Notes: a model not told the origin generated them from the sequence alone. A DNA stretch of 64,000 nt from an uncultured Dorea sp. (GCA_910584575.1 CAJUBG010000002.1:6051-70050), one strand, 5' to 3'. Positions 8,227-17,247 are shown, numbered from the stretch's first letter. Program-made: numbers and translations.

Positions 8227-9681
8227 ATGGGAAAGATTATCGGAGAAGGAATTACATTTGACGACGTTCTGTTAGTGCCGGCGTATTCAGAAGTGGTTCC
8301 GAACCAGGTAGACCTGTCAACCTATTTGACAAAAAGCATCAAACTAAATATACCGATGATGAGCGCGGGGATGGATACGGTTACCGAGTACCGGATGGCC
8401 ATTGCCATGGCTCGTCAAGGGGGAATCGGTATTATTCATAAGAATATGTCCATTGAGGCACAGGCTGAAGAAGTGGACAAGGTAAAGCGTTCTGAGAATG
8501 GTGTCATTACGGACCCGTTCTACCTGTCACCGGACAATACTCTGGAGGATGCCAACAACCTGATGGGAAAGTTTCGGATTTCCGGTGTTCCGGTTACTGA
8601 GAATGGGAAGCTGGTTGGCATTATTACGAATCGTGATTTAAAGTTCGAAGAAAATTTCTCTAAGAAGATCAAGGAGTCTATGACCTCCGAAGGTCTGATC
8701 ACAGCCCATGAAGGGATTACATTGGAGGAAGCCAAGACCATACTTGCCAAGGCGAGGAAGGAGAAGCTTCCAATCGTAGATAAGGATTTCAACTTAAAAG
8801 GTCTGATTACAATTAAAGATATTGAAAAGCAGATTAAGTATCCATTGTCTGCCAAGGATTCACAGGGACGGCTTCTGTGCGGCGCTGCAATCGGGATTAC
8901 TGCAAACTGCTTAGAGCGTGCCCAGGAATTGGTGAATGCAAAGGTGGACGTGGTGGTGATGGATTCTGCTCACGGACATTCTGCCAATGTGATCCGCACG
9001 GTGGATATGGTGAAGTCCAAGTTCCCAGAGCTTCAGGTAATTGCAGGAAACGTGGCCACAGGAGAGGCTACGGAAGCTTTGATCAAGGCAGGCGTGGACG
9101 CCGTTAAGGTGGGAATCGGCCCAGGCTCTATCTGTACCACACGTATCGTTGCGGGAATCGGTGTTCCGCAGATTACGGCGGTTATGGATTGCTATGAGGC
9201 TGCGGATAAGTATGGCATTCCGATTATTGCCGACGGCGGGATCAAGTATTCCGGAGATATGACGAAGGCGATTGCAGCAGGCGCCAATGTCTGTATGATG
9301 GGAAGCATTTTCGCCGGATGTGATGAGAGTCCGGGAACCTTCGAGCTGTTCCAGGGCAGGAAGTATAAGGTATATCGCGGTATGGGATCGATTGCGGCCA
9401 TGGAGAACGGCAGCAAGGACCGTTACTTCCAGTCAGACGCTAAGAAGCTGGTTCCGGAGGGCGTGGAAGGTCGTGTGGCATACAAGGGTACGGTAGAGGA
9501 TACGGTATTCCAGTTAATGGGCGGCCTAAGGTCTGGTATGGGCTACTGCGGCGCACATACAGTTCAGGAATTGAAGGAGAACGGAAAATTCGTGAAGATT
9601 TCCGCAGCCTCCTTAAAGGAGAGCCATCCTCACGATATACATATTACGAAAGAGGCTCCGAATTACAGTGTAGATGAGTAG
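8227..9681 (+). CDS. guaB: IMP dehydrogenase
   Basis: This 484-residue enzyme oxidises IMP to XMP with NAD, the committed step to GTP. The TIM barrel is split by two CBS domains (about residues 93-205: LSPDNTLEDANNLM, SGVPVTENGKLVGIITNRDL, LPIVDKDFNLKGLITIKDIE). The catalytic loop GIGPGSICTTR has the nucleophilic cysteine at residue 303, and the C-terminal flap region has GMGSIAAMENGS and a YKGTVED segment. It has its own promoter with an overlapping palindrome. galM follows after 10 bp and is probably co-transcribed. CodY senses GTP, so guaB output feeds into that regulator. Confidence 0.97.
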   Translation: MGKIIGEGITFDDVLLVPAYSEVVPNQVDLSTYLTKSIKLNIPMMSAGMDTVTEYRMAIAMARQGGIGIIHKNMSIEAQAEEVDKVKRSENGVITDPFYLSPDNTLEDANNLMGKFRISGVPVTENGKLVGIITNRDLKFEENFSKKIKESMTSEGLITAHEGITLEEAKTILAKARKEKLPIVDKDFNLKGLITIKDIEKQIKYPLSAKDSQGRLLCGAAIGITANCLERAQELVNAKVDVVVMDSAHGHSANVIRTVDMVKSKFPELQVIAGNVATGEATEALIKAGVDAVKVGIGPGSICTTRIVAGIGVPQITAVMDCYEAADKYGIPIIADGGIKYSGDMTKAIAAGANVCMMGSIFAGCDESPGTFELFQGRKYKVYRGMGSIAAMENGSKDRYFQSDAKKLVPEGVEGRVAYKGTVEDTVFQLMGGLRSGMGYCGAHTVQELKENGKFVKISAASLKESHPHDIHITKEAPNYSVDE

Positions 9682-9691
9682 AGGTTAGAGA

Positions 9692-10723
9692 ATGAAAAGT
9701 AATTTTGGATTTACAACAAAGGGAGAGCAGGCTTCATTATATACATTGAAGAACCAAAGCGGTATGGAGATTGCAGTCTCGGATTACGGCGCTGTGCTGG
9801 TAAAGGTGCTTGTCCCTGACAAGGAGGGGAAAAAGGTTGACGTAGTCCTTGGCTATGATGATGTAAAAGGCTATGAGGCAGGAACCCTTTATTTTGGCGC
9901 AACCGTGGGAAGGGTGGCAAACCGTATCGGCGGAGGGGCGTTTGAGTTGAACGGAAAGACTTATGCCCTTACGCAGAATGATAACAAAAACACTCTCCAC
10001 GGAGGAACCGACTATTATGACAAGCGGATGTGGAGGGTTGAGGAAGCAGACGAAAGCCATGTCAGCCTGGTTCTTAGAAGCCCTGACGGCGACCAGGGAT
10101 TTCCCGCAGACGTAGACATTCATGTGACCTACACGCTGACCGAGGAAAATGAAGTAAAGCTTCATTATTATGCGGCTCCGAAGGGAGATACCCTGCTGAA
10201 CCTTACCAACCACAGCTATTTCAACCTTTCCGGCCACGGCTCTGGTACGATTCTTGAGCAGGAGGTTGTGATTTGCGCTGACGCGTATACCAGGGCGGAC
10301 AAGGAGTCTATCCCGACTGGTGAGCTTGTCAGCGTTGAGGGTACGCCTATGGATTTCCGAAAAAGAAAACCAATCGGCAGGGAGATTGACGCCGATTATG
10401 AGGCGTTGGTTTTTGGACAGGGTTATGACCACAACTGGGTCATTGACGGAAGGGGAAGCCGTCAGGCCGCGGCCATGTACTCTGAAAAGACCGGAATTGA
10501 GATGAAGGTGTACACAGACCTTCCTGGGATGCAGTTTTATACCGGAAACTTTATTGAGCGTGAGACTGGTAAGGAGGGAGCTGTCTATGGGAAACGCCAG
10601 GCGGCGTGCTTTGAGACCCAGTATTTTCCGGACGCTGTGCATAAGGAGGAGTTTGAGGGACCGGTGGTGAGGGAAGGGGAAACCTACGACACGGTCACAA
10701 CGTATCAGTTTTCCTGGAAATAA
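9692..10723 (+). CDS. galM: Aldose 1-epimerase (galactose mutarotase)
   Basis: This 343-residue enzyme interconverts alpha and beta anomers of aldohexoses. Family motifs: FGATVGRVANRIGGGAF, TLHGG, LTNHSYFNLSG (catalytic His) and the later GYDHNWVID and YTGNF stretches; a C-terminal ACFETQYFPDA contains the likely catalytic Glu. There is no signal peptide, so it acts in the cytosol. The 10-bp gap after guaB suggests read-through from the guaB promoter, an odd metabolic pairing. A hairpin terminator follows at 10748. Confidence 0.93.
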   Translation: MKSNFGFTTKGEQASLYTLKNQSGMEIAVSDYGAVLVKVLVPDKEGKKVDVVLGYDDVKGYEAGTLYFGATVGRVANRIGGGAFELNGKTYALTQNDNKNTLHGGTDYYDKRMWRVEEADESHVSLVLRSPDGDQGFPADVDIHVTYTLTEENEVKLHYYAAPKGDTLLNLTNHSYFNLSGHGSGTILEQEVVICADAYTRADKESIPTGELVSVEGTPMDFRKRKPIGREIDADYEALVFGQGYDHNWVIDGRGSRQAAAMYSEKTGIEMKVYTDLPGMQFYTGNFIERETGKEGAVYGKRQAACFETQYFPDAVHKEEFEGPVVREGETYDTVTTYQFSWK

Positions 10724-10747
10724 TTGTAGAAGATAAACGGTATATGG

Positions 10748-10792
10748 GACTGTCGGTATTTATTGAGAAATCATTTCCGGCAGTCTTTTTTT
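10748..10792 (+). terminator. Rho-independent terminator after galM
   Basis: GACTGTCGG and CCGGCAGTC form a 9-bp stem (one G-T pair) followed by seven T residues. Confidence 0.85.
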
Positions 10793-10900
10793 GCCTGATG
10801 TGGCAAATGCTTGGTTTTTTCATAAATTTCTAAGGAATTTTTTACGAAAATATAAATAGTATATGTTATGATAAGAGTAGAATACAAATCGGAGAAAGAC

Positions 10901-11605
10901 ATGAAGAAAACAAAGAAAAAAAGCCACAGAAAAATTACGAATGTACAGAAGCGTGCACAAAAGAGAAGGAGGCTAAAGCTATATCTGCGGATTGGCCTGA
11001 TTGTCCTTGTGATACTGCTTATCCTTCTTTTGCTGGTTAAACTCTTTAAGCCTGACTGGCTGTCCGGAAAAGAAGATGAGCCGGAAGGGGAGAAGTTCGA
11101 GGCAATCGAGCCGGAGATAGACGTAGAGCTTCTGACGGTAAATCCCTATTCAAGACCAGGAGAGCCTACCAGCAAGATTACAGGGATTGTGGTTCATTAT
11201 ACGGCGAATCCAGGAGCGTCCGCCATTGATAACCGGAATTATTTTGAGGGACTTAAGGATACCCATACCACCCAGGCAAGCAGTAACTTCATTATCGGGC
11301 TTAACGGGGAGATTATCCAGTGCGTCCCTACCTGGGAGGTGGCATATGCCTCCAATGAGCGCAATATAGACACCATATCTATTGAGTGCTGCCATCCCGA
11401 CGAGACGGGGAAATTCAATGATGATACATATCGGTCCATGGTGCAGCTATGCGCATGGCTGTGTATGAAATTTGAGCTGAACGAGGAGAGCATCATCCGC
11501 CATCATGACGTGACAGGAAAGCTTTGCCCAAAGTATTTTGTGGAGAATGAAGATGCGTGGAGGAAGTTTAAGAAGGATGTGGGGGCGACCCTGGCGGATT
11601 TCTGA
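10901..11605 (+). CDS. Membrane-anchored N-acetylmuramoyl-L-alanine amidase (Amidase_2/PGRP fold)
   Basis: This 234-residue protein has a very basic cytosolic N terminus, one transmembrane segment (about residues 33-52, a run of Leu, Ile and Val), a short acidic linker and an outside Amidase_2 domain. The zinc ligands are visible in GIVVHYTANPG, IIRHHDVTGKLCPKYF, with the core SSNFIIGLNGEIIQCVP between. Such enzymes cut the bond between muramic acid and the stem peptide. GGAGAAAG precedes the ATG at 10901; an upstream ATG at 10868 lacks a ribosome site. It faces the flavoprotein gene on the other strand; a shared hairpin lies between them. Confidence 0.88.
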   Translation: MKKTKKKSHRKITNVQKRAQKRRRLKLYLRIGLIVLVILLILLLLVKLFKPDWLSGKEDEPEGEKFEAIEPEIDVELLTVNPYSRPGEPTSKITGIVVHYTANPGASAIDNRNYFEGLKDTHTTQASSNFIIGLNGEIIQCVPTWEVAYASNERNIDTISIECCHPDETGKFNDDTYRSMVQLCAWLCMKFELNEESIIRHHDVTGKLCPKYFVENEDAWRKFKKDVGATLADF

Positions 11606-11637
11606 GGAATCTCCATGATAAGGGAGTTTGGGGATAG

Positions 11638-11685
11638 AGGCTGTCGCACAAAGCGAGATTAATACTATGCTTAATGCGACAGCCT
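11638..11685. terminator. Hairpin between convergent genes
   Basis: AGGCTGTCGCA (11638-11648) and its perfect complement (11675-11685) form an 11-bp stem between two convergent genes. T-rich sequence follows on the plus strand but not an unbroken T-run, so termination strength is uncertain. Confidence 0.6.
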
Positions 11686-11707
11686 TTGTAAATAGATTTT
11701 TAATTTT

Positions 11708-13708
11708 TTACAGATATTCAAGCCGTTCCAGGGTATTTAGTACCATATGCCGTCCTGCGTCCGTTCCGTCGATAATACGTCTCGCCCGAACGGAATCTCC
11801 GATATTTATTACCTCCACCTCCTCGCCGTCAAAGCCTTCCTCGATTGCAGAAAGGATTGGGGCATGGGCTTTCATACCCAGGCACACGAAGCCGTAATCA
11901 AAGGGAAGTTCTTCTTCCTTTCCGTCGTATTTCACCAGGAAGGAATGTGGATTGACCTTCGCAAGCGCAGTATTGACCATCTGCCTTACATGGTGCTTCT
12001 CCATGCACTCCTTCATATTAGAAGTGGAGGAAGCGTCCAATCCGTTTCCGATGGCCGGAAGCATCTCTATAATCGTAGTGTCTGCCCCGCGGGGCGCGAA
12101 GAATTCTACCACGTCAAGCCCTACGGCGCCACCGCCGACAACGACGACCTTCCTTCCGGTCAGATCTTCGGGGTAGTTCTCAATATTTTCTATCATATCG
12201 AGAATAGAATACACGGCAGAGCCGTCGTTGCTAAGGTTCTCAAAAAGCCCTTCAATCGGAGGGAGAAGGGGAACGGAACCTGTGGCGTTGACTACAATAT
12301 CAGGCTTATATTCTTTGATTAGAGCTACTGTTGTCTCTACACCTGTCCGGATTGTGAGATTGTCAAGTTTGCCTGCCCGATAAGCCAGGTAGTCAGGAAA
12401 GTCCCTGAGCCTTTTTTTCGCAGGTATCTTAGAAATCTCTACTGACAGGCCGCCTATATGGTCTTCTTTTTCCAGAAGGGTGACGGTACATCCCACCTCC
12501 GCAGCCGTGCAGGCTGCCTCAAGTCCGGCGGTTCCGGCGCCTACCACCACCACGTTGCAAGATTTTTTCACCTGCTTTTTCTTATATGCCTCGCCCTCTG
12601 TCAAGTCTGGGTTGATGGTGCAGCGCAGAGGCTTGTTGCCGCCGATTCGGTTGCCTACGCAGCCTACGTTGCAGGAGATACATTTGCGGATGGTGCGGAT
12701 GTCTCCGTATTTCGCTTTATTACACCAGTCGGGGTCTGCAATCAGGCCGCGGCCCATGCCGATTATGTCTGCGTCGCCTCTTGTGAGTATATCCTCTGCT
12801 ACCTGTGGATTACGGATATTTCCCATGGTAACAGTGGGTTTATTGAACTTGTCACGGACAGCCTTTGCCATGTAAGAACGCCATCCGTCCTCAAGATAGT
12901 TGGTGTCAATCTGATATTGGATGGAAGGGTTTAAGGCAGCAGAGGCGTCGAATAAGTCGATTTCATCGTTTAAATATTCCAGATATTTAAGACTGTCCTC
13001 CATGGTATTTCCGCCTTCAATCAGCTCGTCCACGCTTAGGCGAAGGGAAATTGGGACTTTTGGCCCGACTGCCTTACGGACTTCGTCAATGACCATGCGG
13101 CAGAAGCGGGCGCGGTTCTTGGCGCAGCCTCCAAATTCGTCGGTGCGGTCATTCATGGTGGGCGACAGGAATTGGCTGATCAGGTAAGAATGTCCGGCGT
13201 GGATTTCCACCAGGTCAAAGCCCGCGTTCACGGCACGTCTTGCGGCTGCGCCGTAATCCCTGGCAATACTTATAAGCTCATCGCGGCTTAAGGGACGGGG
13301 AAGCTCTCCGCCCGGCTTGGAGGGCAGGTTGGATGCGGATACCGGCTGCATGCCAATCCGTGAGCTCATGGCAGAGGCGCCGGCGTGGTTAAGCTGGACG
13401 CCCATACATGCCCCGTGGCGGTGGCAGGCTTCCGTCATTGTATACAGACGGGGAATGTAGCAATCCTTATCCAGACGAAGCTGAGTCGTCCCGTTGGATC
13501 CCTCAGGATATTTGACACAGACATTTTCTACAAGAATCAGCCCTGTGCCGCCGCGGGCGCGCAGCTCGTAATATTTGATGTGCTCGTCGGTCAGTTCCCC
13601 GTTCGTTCCGGCAAAATCGCTTCCCATGGGCATCATGGCTACACGGTTTTTCAGGGTCACGCCTCTTAAGGACAGGGGGGAAAAGACGTGTGGGAAATTG
13701 TTTTTCAT
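11708..13708 (-). CDS. NADH:flavin oxidoreductase, 2-enoate reductase / BaiCD-BaiH-like
   Basis: This 666-residue three-domain enzyme has an N-terminal FMN TIM barrel (FSPLSLRGVTLKNRVAMMPMG; FDLVEIHAGHSYLISQFLSP), a 4Fe-4S cysteine cluster (RKCISCNVGCVGN then LRCTINP), and a C-terminal FAD/NAD half with two dinucleotide folds (VVVVGAGTAGLEAA; VVVVGGGAVGLDVVEFF). This layout is that of 2-enoate reductase, 2,4-dienoyl-CoA reductase and the bile-acid enzymes BaiCD and BaiH; substrates are usually alpha,beta-unsaturated acids or steroids. I start at 13708 (GGAGGAAACTATC before ATG); an ATG 24 bp upstream precedes that site. It stands alone with no bai neighbours, so the substrate is unknown. Confidence 0.85.
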   Translation of the reverse strand: MKNNFPHVFSPLSLRGVTLKNRVAMMPMGSDFAGTNGELTDEHIKYYELRARGGTGLILVENVCVKYPEGSNGTTQLRLDKDCYIPRLYTMTEACHRHGACMGVQLNHAGASAMSSRIGMQPVSASNLPSKPGGELPRPLSRDELISIARDYGAAARRAVNAGFDLVEIHAGHSYLISQFLSPTMNDRTDEFGGCAKNRARFCRMVIDEVRKAVGPKVPISLRLSVDELIEGGNTMEDSLKYLEYLNDEIDLFDASAALNPSIQYQIDTNYLEDGWRSYMAKAVRDKFNKPTVTMGNIRNPQVAEDILTRGDADIIGMGRGLIADPDWCNKAKYGDIRTIRKCISCNVGCVGNRIGGNKPLRCTINPDLTEGEAYKKKQVKKSCNVVVVGAGTAGLEAACTAAEVGCTVTLLEKEDHIGGLSVEISKIPAKKRLRDFPDYLAYRAGKLDNLTIRTGVETTVALIKEYKPDIVVNATGSVPLLPPIEGLFENLSNDGSAVYSILDMIENIENYPEDLTGRKVVVVGGGAVGLDVVEFFAPRGADTTIIEMLPAIGNGLDASSTSNMKECMEKHHVRQMVNTALAKVNPHSFLVKYDGKEEELPFDYGFVCLGMKAHAPILSAIEEGFDGEEVEVINIGDSVRARRIIDGTDAGRHMVLNTLERLEYL

Positions 13709-13900
13709 GATAGTTTCCTCCATTTTGTGCATTTTGTGTATATGACGTCTGTATCCCTTCTTACATAAGAAATGTTTGGGATATCTTTATATAAAAATTA
13801 TAAAATGCAATGAAATAGAAAACAAATTCGTGTTTTTATCAAAGTCGATAGATTATGTCTATGGATTGGGAATAAAAATAAAGGAAATTCTTGCGAAACC

Positions 13901-13929
13901 TCTGGTTTGTTGATATAATACACGAGTGT
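13901..13929 (+). promoter_or_regulatory. Promoter of the aroK-yqeG pair
   Basis: TTGCGA at 13901-13906, 17-bp spacer, TATAAT at 13924-13929 preceded by TGA (extended -10). It ends 33 bp before the start codon at 13963. The intergenic region 13709-13900 otherwise shows only AT-rich sequence. Confidence 0.75.
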
Positions 13930-13962
13930 ATATGACGATCAACAGAGATAGGAGAAAAAGCG

Positions 13963-14745
13963 ATGAACGATTTGGAAAAATACAGAGAACAGTTAGGTCT
14001 GTGTGATGATAAGATTATTGACGCCTTGGTAGAGCGCAACTCTGTGATAGAGAAGATTATGTCATATAAGGAAGAATACGGCATGCCGATTCTGCAGCCT
14101 GCGCAGGAGGAGAAGCAGAAGACGCGGCTTGAGGAAAAGCTTACAGGTAACAAGTATAAGGACGAGATTTTTGATGTTTTTCGCTGTATCTTGAAGAACA
14201 GCAAGCGAATCCAGGCAAGGAAGCTGTTTGACTATAACATTGTGCTGATCGGGTTCATGGGGGCGGGCAAGTCCACCATTTCAGACTACCTTAGCACCAT
14301 GTTTGCCATGAAGATTATTGAGATGGACCAGGTAATCGCAGAGCGTGAGCAGATGAGCATACCGGATATATTCGCCACTTACGGGGAGGAATATTTCCGC
14401 GACCTTGAGACAGGGCTTCTTGTGGAAATGCAGTCTCATAAGAACACGGTGATCTCCTGCGGAGGCGGCGCGGCGCTCAGAGAGCGCAATGTGGCGGAGA
14501 TGAAGAAGAACGGCAGAGTGGTGCTTTTAACCGCAAGCCCCCAGACCATCTACGAGCGTGTGAAGGACAGCGACGACAGGCCGGTGTTAAACGGCAGGAA
14601 GAATGTAAAAGGAATTTCAGAGCTGATGGATGCGCGGCGTGAAAAATATGAGGCGGCTGCGGACATCGTAATCAAAACGGATAATAAGACGGTGCTTCAG
14701 GTGTGTGAAGAACTGGTGCAGCGTCTGATGGAGATGGATGAGTAG
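13963..14745 (+). CDS. aroK: Chorismate mutase-like / shikimate kinase fusion protein
   Basis: This 260-residue protein joins two domains. Residues 1-90 look like an AroQ-type chorismate mutase helix bundle (LCDDKIIDALVERNSVIEKIMSYK). Residues 90-260 are shikimate kinase: P-loop GFMGAGKST, a substrate-binding EMD, the YGEEYFRDLE segment, CGGGAAL and a lid with DRPVL. Shikimate kinase phosphorylates shikimate with ATP; chorismate mutase makes prephenate from chorismate, so the fusion links two steps of aromatic amino acid synthesis. Whether the mutase half is active cannot be decided here; it could be an allosteric domain. The ribosome site ATAGGAGAAA precedes the ATG. The stop overlaps the next start by 8 bp. 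Confidence 0.85.
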   Translation: MNDLEKYREQLGLCDDKIIDALVERNSVIEKIMSYKEEYGMPILQPAQEEKQKTRLEEKLTGNKYKDEIFDVFRCILKNSKRIQARKLFDYNIVLIGFMGAGKSTISDYLSTMFAMKIIEMDQVIAEREQMSIPDIFATYGEEYFRDLETGLLVEMQSHKNTVISCGGGAALRERNVAEMKKNGRVVLLTASPQTIYERVKDSDDRPVLNGRKNVKGISELMDARREKYEAAADIVIKTDNKTVLQVCEELVQRLMEMDE

Positions 14746-15265
14746 AATGTTTGAGATGTTTTTTCCCGATAAATATGTGGCCTCCACATATGTCATTGAT
14801 TTTGAACAGTTATACAAAGAAGGGGTTAGAGGGCTGATTTTTGATATTGACAATACGCTGGTTCCTCACGGCGCGCCGGCTGACAAGCGGGCCTTGGCCT
14901 TATTTGCCCGCCTGAAGGAATTGGGGTTCCAGTGCTGTCTCATTTCCAACAACCAGGAGCCGCGGGTTAAGATGTTTAACCAGGAGATTCAGGTAGACTA
15001 TGTGTATAACGCCCATAAGCCTTCGATTAAGAATTATGTGAAGGCCATGGAGATTATGGGGACGGACAGGAGTAATTCCCTGTTTATCGGGGATCAGCTT
15101 TTCACAGACGTATGGGGTGCAAAGCGGGCAGGAATTCCCAATATCCTGGTGAAGCCCATCCATCCTAAGGAGGAGATTCAGATTGTGCTGAAGCGATATC
15201 TTGAGAGGATTGTGCTGCATTTCTATAAGAAAAAAAGGGTTGAAAAAAGCGGCAATCTATTATAG
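14738..15265 (+). CDS. YqeG family HAD-IIIA-type phosphatase
   Basis: This 175-residue protein has HAD motifs: GLIFDIDNTLVPHG (nucleophile and acid/base Asp), CCLISNN (motif II), HKPSIKNY (motif III Lys) and FIGDQLFTDVWGAKRAG (motif IV). The Firmicutes YqeG family contains putative phosphatases, similar to phosphatidylglycerophosphate phosphatases; the substrate is not established here. The gene overlaps aroK by 8 bp, so translation is probably coupled. The ATG at 14738 has GGAG only four bases upstream; an in-frame ATG at 14747 is the alternative. efp follows after 65 bp. Confidence 0.85.
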   Translation: MSRMFEMFFPDKYVASTYVIDFEQLYKEGVRGLIFDIDNTLVPHGAPADKRALALFARLKELGFQCCLISNNQEPRVKMFNQEIQVDYVYNAHKPSIKNYVKAMEIMGTDRSNSLFIGDQLFTDVWGAKRAGIPNILVKPIHPKEEIQIVLKRYLERIVLHFYKKKRVEKSGNLL

Positions 15266-15330
15266 AATTAGTAAAGGCATAAGAATGAAAGTAAAAGCGC
15301 TGGTTTGCGCAGCTAAGGAGGAATTATAGA

Positions 15331-15888
15331 ATGGCAGATGCTTATATTGAGAAGGGTACGACTTATGAGATTGACGGGAAAGTGTTTGAATGTCTGGAGT
15401 TTTTGCATGTAAAGCCAGGAAAGGGTTCTGCATTTGTCCGCACGAAATTAAAAGACGTCATCAACGGCGGCGTGATTGAGCGTACCTTCAATCCGTCCAA
15501 GGATGTTTTGAAGAAGGCGTTTATCGAGAGAAAGGAAGTACAATATCTGTACAATGACGGAGGCTTGTACTACTTCATGGATATGGAGACATTTGAGCAG
15601 ACTCCGGTTGGGGCGGATGATGTAGGAGATTCACTCAAGTTCGTGAAGGAGAATGAAGTGGTTTCCATGAAGTCCTATCAGGGAAAGGTATTTGCGATTG
15701 AGCCGCCGTTTACGGTTGAGCTTGTGATTACAGAGTCAGAGCCGGGCGTGAAGGGGAACACGGCCACAGGCGCGACGAAGCCGGCAATCGTTGAGACGGG
15801 CGCACAGGTTATGGTTCCGTTGTTCGTAGAGCAGGGGGAGAAGATTAAGATTGATACCCGTACAGGCCAGTATCTTTCCAGAGCCTAA
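15331..15888 (+). CDS. efp: Translation elongation factor P
   Basis: This 185-residue protein has the three beta-barrel domains of EF-P: an N-terminal KOW-like barrel with the loop GKGSAF (the position where other EF-Ps carry a modified residue next to the P-site tRNA), the central DMETFEQ region, and a C-terminal OB fold (EPPFTVELVITESEPGVKGNTATGATKPAIVETG). EF-P rescues ribosomes stalled on proline stretches. AAGGAGGAATTATAG precedes the ATG. A terminator follows at 15930. Confidence 0.97.
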   Translation: MADAYIEKGTTYEIDGKVFECLEFLHVKPGKGSAFVRTKLKDVINGGVIERTFNPSKDVLKKAFIERKEVQYLYNDGGLYYFMDMETFEQTPVGADDVGDSLKFVKENEVVSMKSYQGKVFAIEPPFTVELVITESEPGVKGNTATGATKPAIVETGAQVMVPLFVEQGEKIKIDTRTGQYLSRA

Positions 15889-15929
15889 GGTCAACAGGGA
15901 CTTATGTTTGTCGAAATTTGTCATACGAA

Positions 15930-15957
15930 AAGCCTTGCAATTCCAGCAGGGCTTTTT
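15930..15957 (+). terminator. Rho-independent terminator after efp
   Basis: AGCCTTGC and GCAGGGCT form a short imperfect stem with loop AATTCCA, followed by a run of six T residues. Confidence 0.75.
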
Positions 15958-16126
15958 TATAATAATGTTACCATAATATTTCAATCATTTTCTGATTTGT
16001 TCAGAGGCAGAATTCTTGCCAGTTTCCATGAAAAATCAAAGTGTTGCCACTATACCTTGCGGGACGCAGGCAGCTTAAGTGAGGCTAAGACAATACCCGT
16101 GTCAGAGGTATGAAGAAAGGAGAGGA

Positions 16127-17020
16127 ATGACATATTTTCAGTTTATTCATGCAGTAGAAGGTAAAGTTAAGGAAGAAATAGACGGGAATATATCGGTATA
16201 CATACATTCCACGGTTAAGAATAACGGAACGAGAAGACATGGTCTGACCATTGCGGAGAAGGGAGTCAATATATTTCCCACCATCTATCTGGAGGAATAC
16301 TATGAGCAATTTAAAAACGGCGGCTCTGTAAAGAAGACGGCGGAGGATATTTTAAAGCTGTACAGAGAGGTACGTTTTAAGAGCTGCTTTGAGGGGGAAT
16401 TTCTCAAGGATTTTAAGAAGGTCAAGGGAAAGATTGTCTATCATTTGGTAAACTGTCAGGCTAATCAAGAGCTGCTTTCGGATGCACCTTATGATGAGTA
16501 TCTGGATTTGGCTGTGGTCTATTATGTGCTGTTGGAGGTGAATTCCTACGGGATGGCGTCACTGATGATAAAAGATGAGCATCTTGAGATGTGGAATGTG
16601 ACTAAGAAGGAGGTGGCCTGTGAGGCGCAGAGGAATACCAGAAGGCTGCTGCCTTATGAGTTCAGAGCAATGGGTGAGCTTCTGGACGAGTTACCCATTG
16701 CAGGGAGGGAAAAAGACAAGGGGGAGGATAAGGGAAAGGACCTGATGTATGTATTGAGTAACCGCATCCGCAGCTACGGCGCCTCTGTCCTTCTGTACGA
16801 AGGCCAGCTTGACGGAATTGGGGCATATCTTGAGGAGAATTATTATGTGCTTCCTTGCAGCGTGCATGAGGTAATTGTTGTGCCGGAGAGCGTATCTCCC
16901 GGTTGGGAGGCCCTTAATCTCCTTGTGGACGAGGTGAACAAGACTCAGATAGACCCAGAGGAGCATCTGTCCGACCATGTCTATTATTATGACCGTCAGG
17001 TGAGACGGTTAATCGCGTGA
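16127..17020 (+). CDS. DUF5688 family protein
   Basis: This 297-residue cytosolic protein resembles the DUF5688 family, common in Lachnospiraceae and of unknown function. Features seen: KNNGTRRHGLTI near the start, IFPTIYLEEYYEQFKNG, a charged linker rich in Lys and Asp/Glu (about residues 193-205), and a C-terminal EVIVVPESVSP segment. Members often occur in several copies per genome. I start at the ATG at 16127, preceded by AAAGGAGAGG; in-frame upstream codons lack a ribosome site. It sits between the efp terminator and the tRNA-Arg gene, so it is probably transcribed alone. Confidence 0.75.
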   Translation: MTYFQFIHAVEGKVKEEIDGNISVYIHSTVKNNGTRRHGLTIAEKGVNIFPTIYLEEYYEQFKNGGSVKKTAEDILKLYREVRFKSCFEGEFLKDFKKVKGKIVYHLVNCQANQELLSDAPYDEYLDLAVVYYVLLEVNSYGMASLMIKDEHLEMWNVTKKEVACEAQRNTRRLLPYEFRAMGELLDELPIAGREKDKGEDKGKDLMYVLSNRIRSYGASVLLYEGQLDGIGAYLEENYYVLPCSVHEVIVVPESVSPGWEALNLLVDEVNKTQIDPEEHLSDHVYYYDRQVRRLIA

Positions 17021-17139
17021 AAGAAGGCTTAAACACGCTTCTGACATAAAAGTAGAGGAAATGTATGAAACTTGTTATCATTTCCTTTACTTTTTCGGAT
17101 AAATGTGGTAATATAATTTTTGCAATTTTAAATTTTGAT

Positions 17140-17166
17140 GGACAAGGTCCATCAGCCCGTAAGGGC
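17140..17166. repeat. Paired-hairpin intergenic repeat, copy A
   Basis: GGAC-AA-GGTCC followed after ATCA by GCCC-GTAA-GGGC: two small hairpins in a row directly upstream of the tRNA. A similar pair occurs at 23339-23363. Confidence 0.4.
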
Positions 17167-17175
17167 ATATTATAT

Positions 17176-17247
17176 GCACCCGTAGCTCAGGGGATAGAGC
17201 ACCGCCCTCCGGAGGCGGGAACGGCGGTTCGAATCCGCCCGGGTGTG
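17176..17247 (+). tRNA. tRNA-Arg (anticodon CCG)
   Basis: The cloverleaf folds fully: acceptor GCACCCG/CGGGTGT with a G-U first pair, D arm GCTC...GAGC, anticodon arm CCGCC-CTCCGGA-GGCGG, four-base variable loop, T arm GGCGG-TTCGAAT-CCGCC, discriminator G. The anticodon CCG reads the arginine codon CGG. The CCA end is not encoded. It lies 0.8 kb upstream of argS, which charges this tRNA. T-rich sequence follows. Confidence 0.95.

Noticed and set aside
9737..10642. A 301-codon open frame on the minus strand inside galM
   Set aside because: It is fully antisense to a clear aldose epimerase, has no ribosome site and resembles no family; long antisense frames are common in such codon usage.
11628..11705. 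Insertion-sequence end near the AGGCTGTCGCA inverted repeat
   Set aside because: No transposase or target duplication is seen; a hairpin between convergent genes explains it.
11708..13708. Annotation as a true bile-acid baiCD or baiH gene
   Set aside because: The domain layout fits, but no other bai genes are nearby and the same layout serves enoate reductases.
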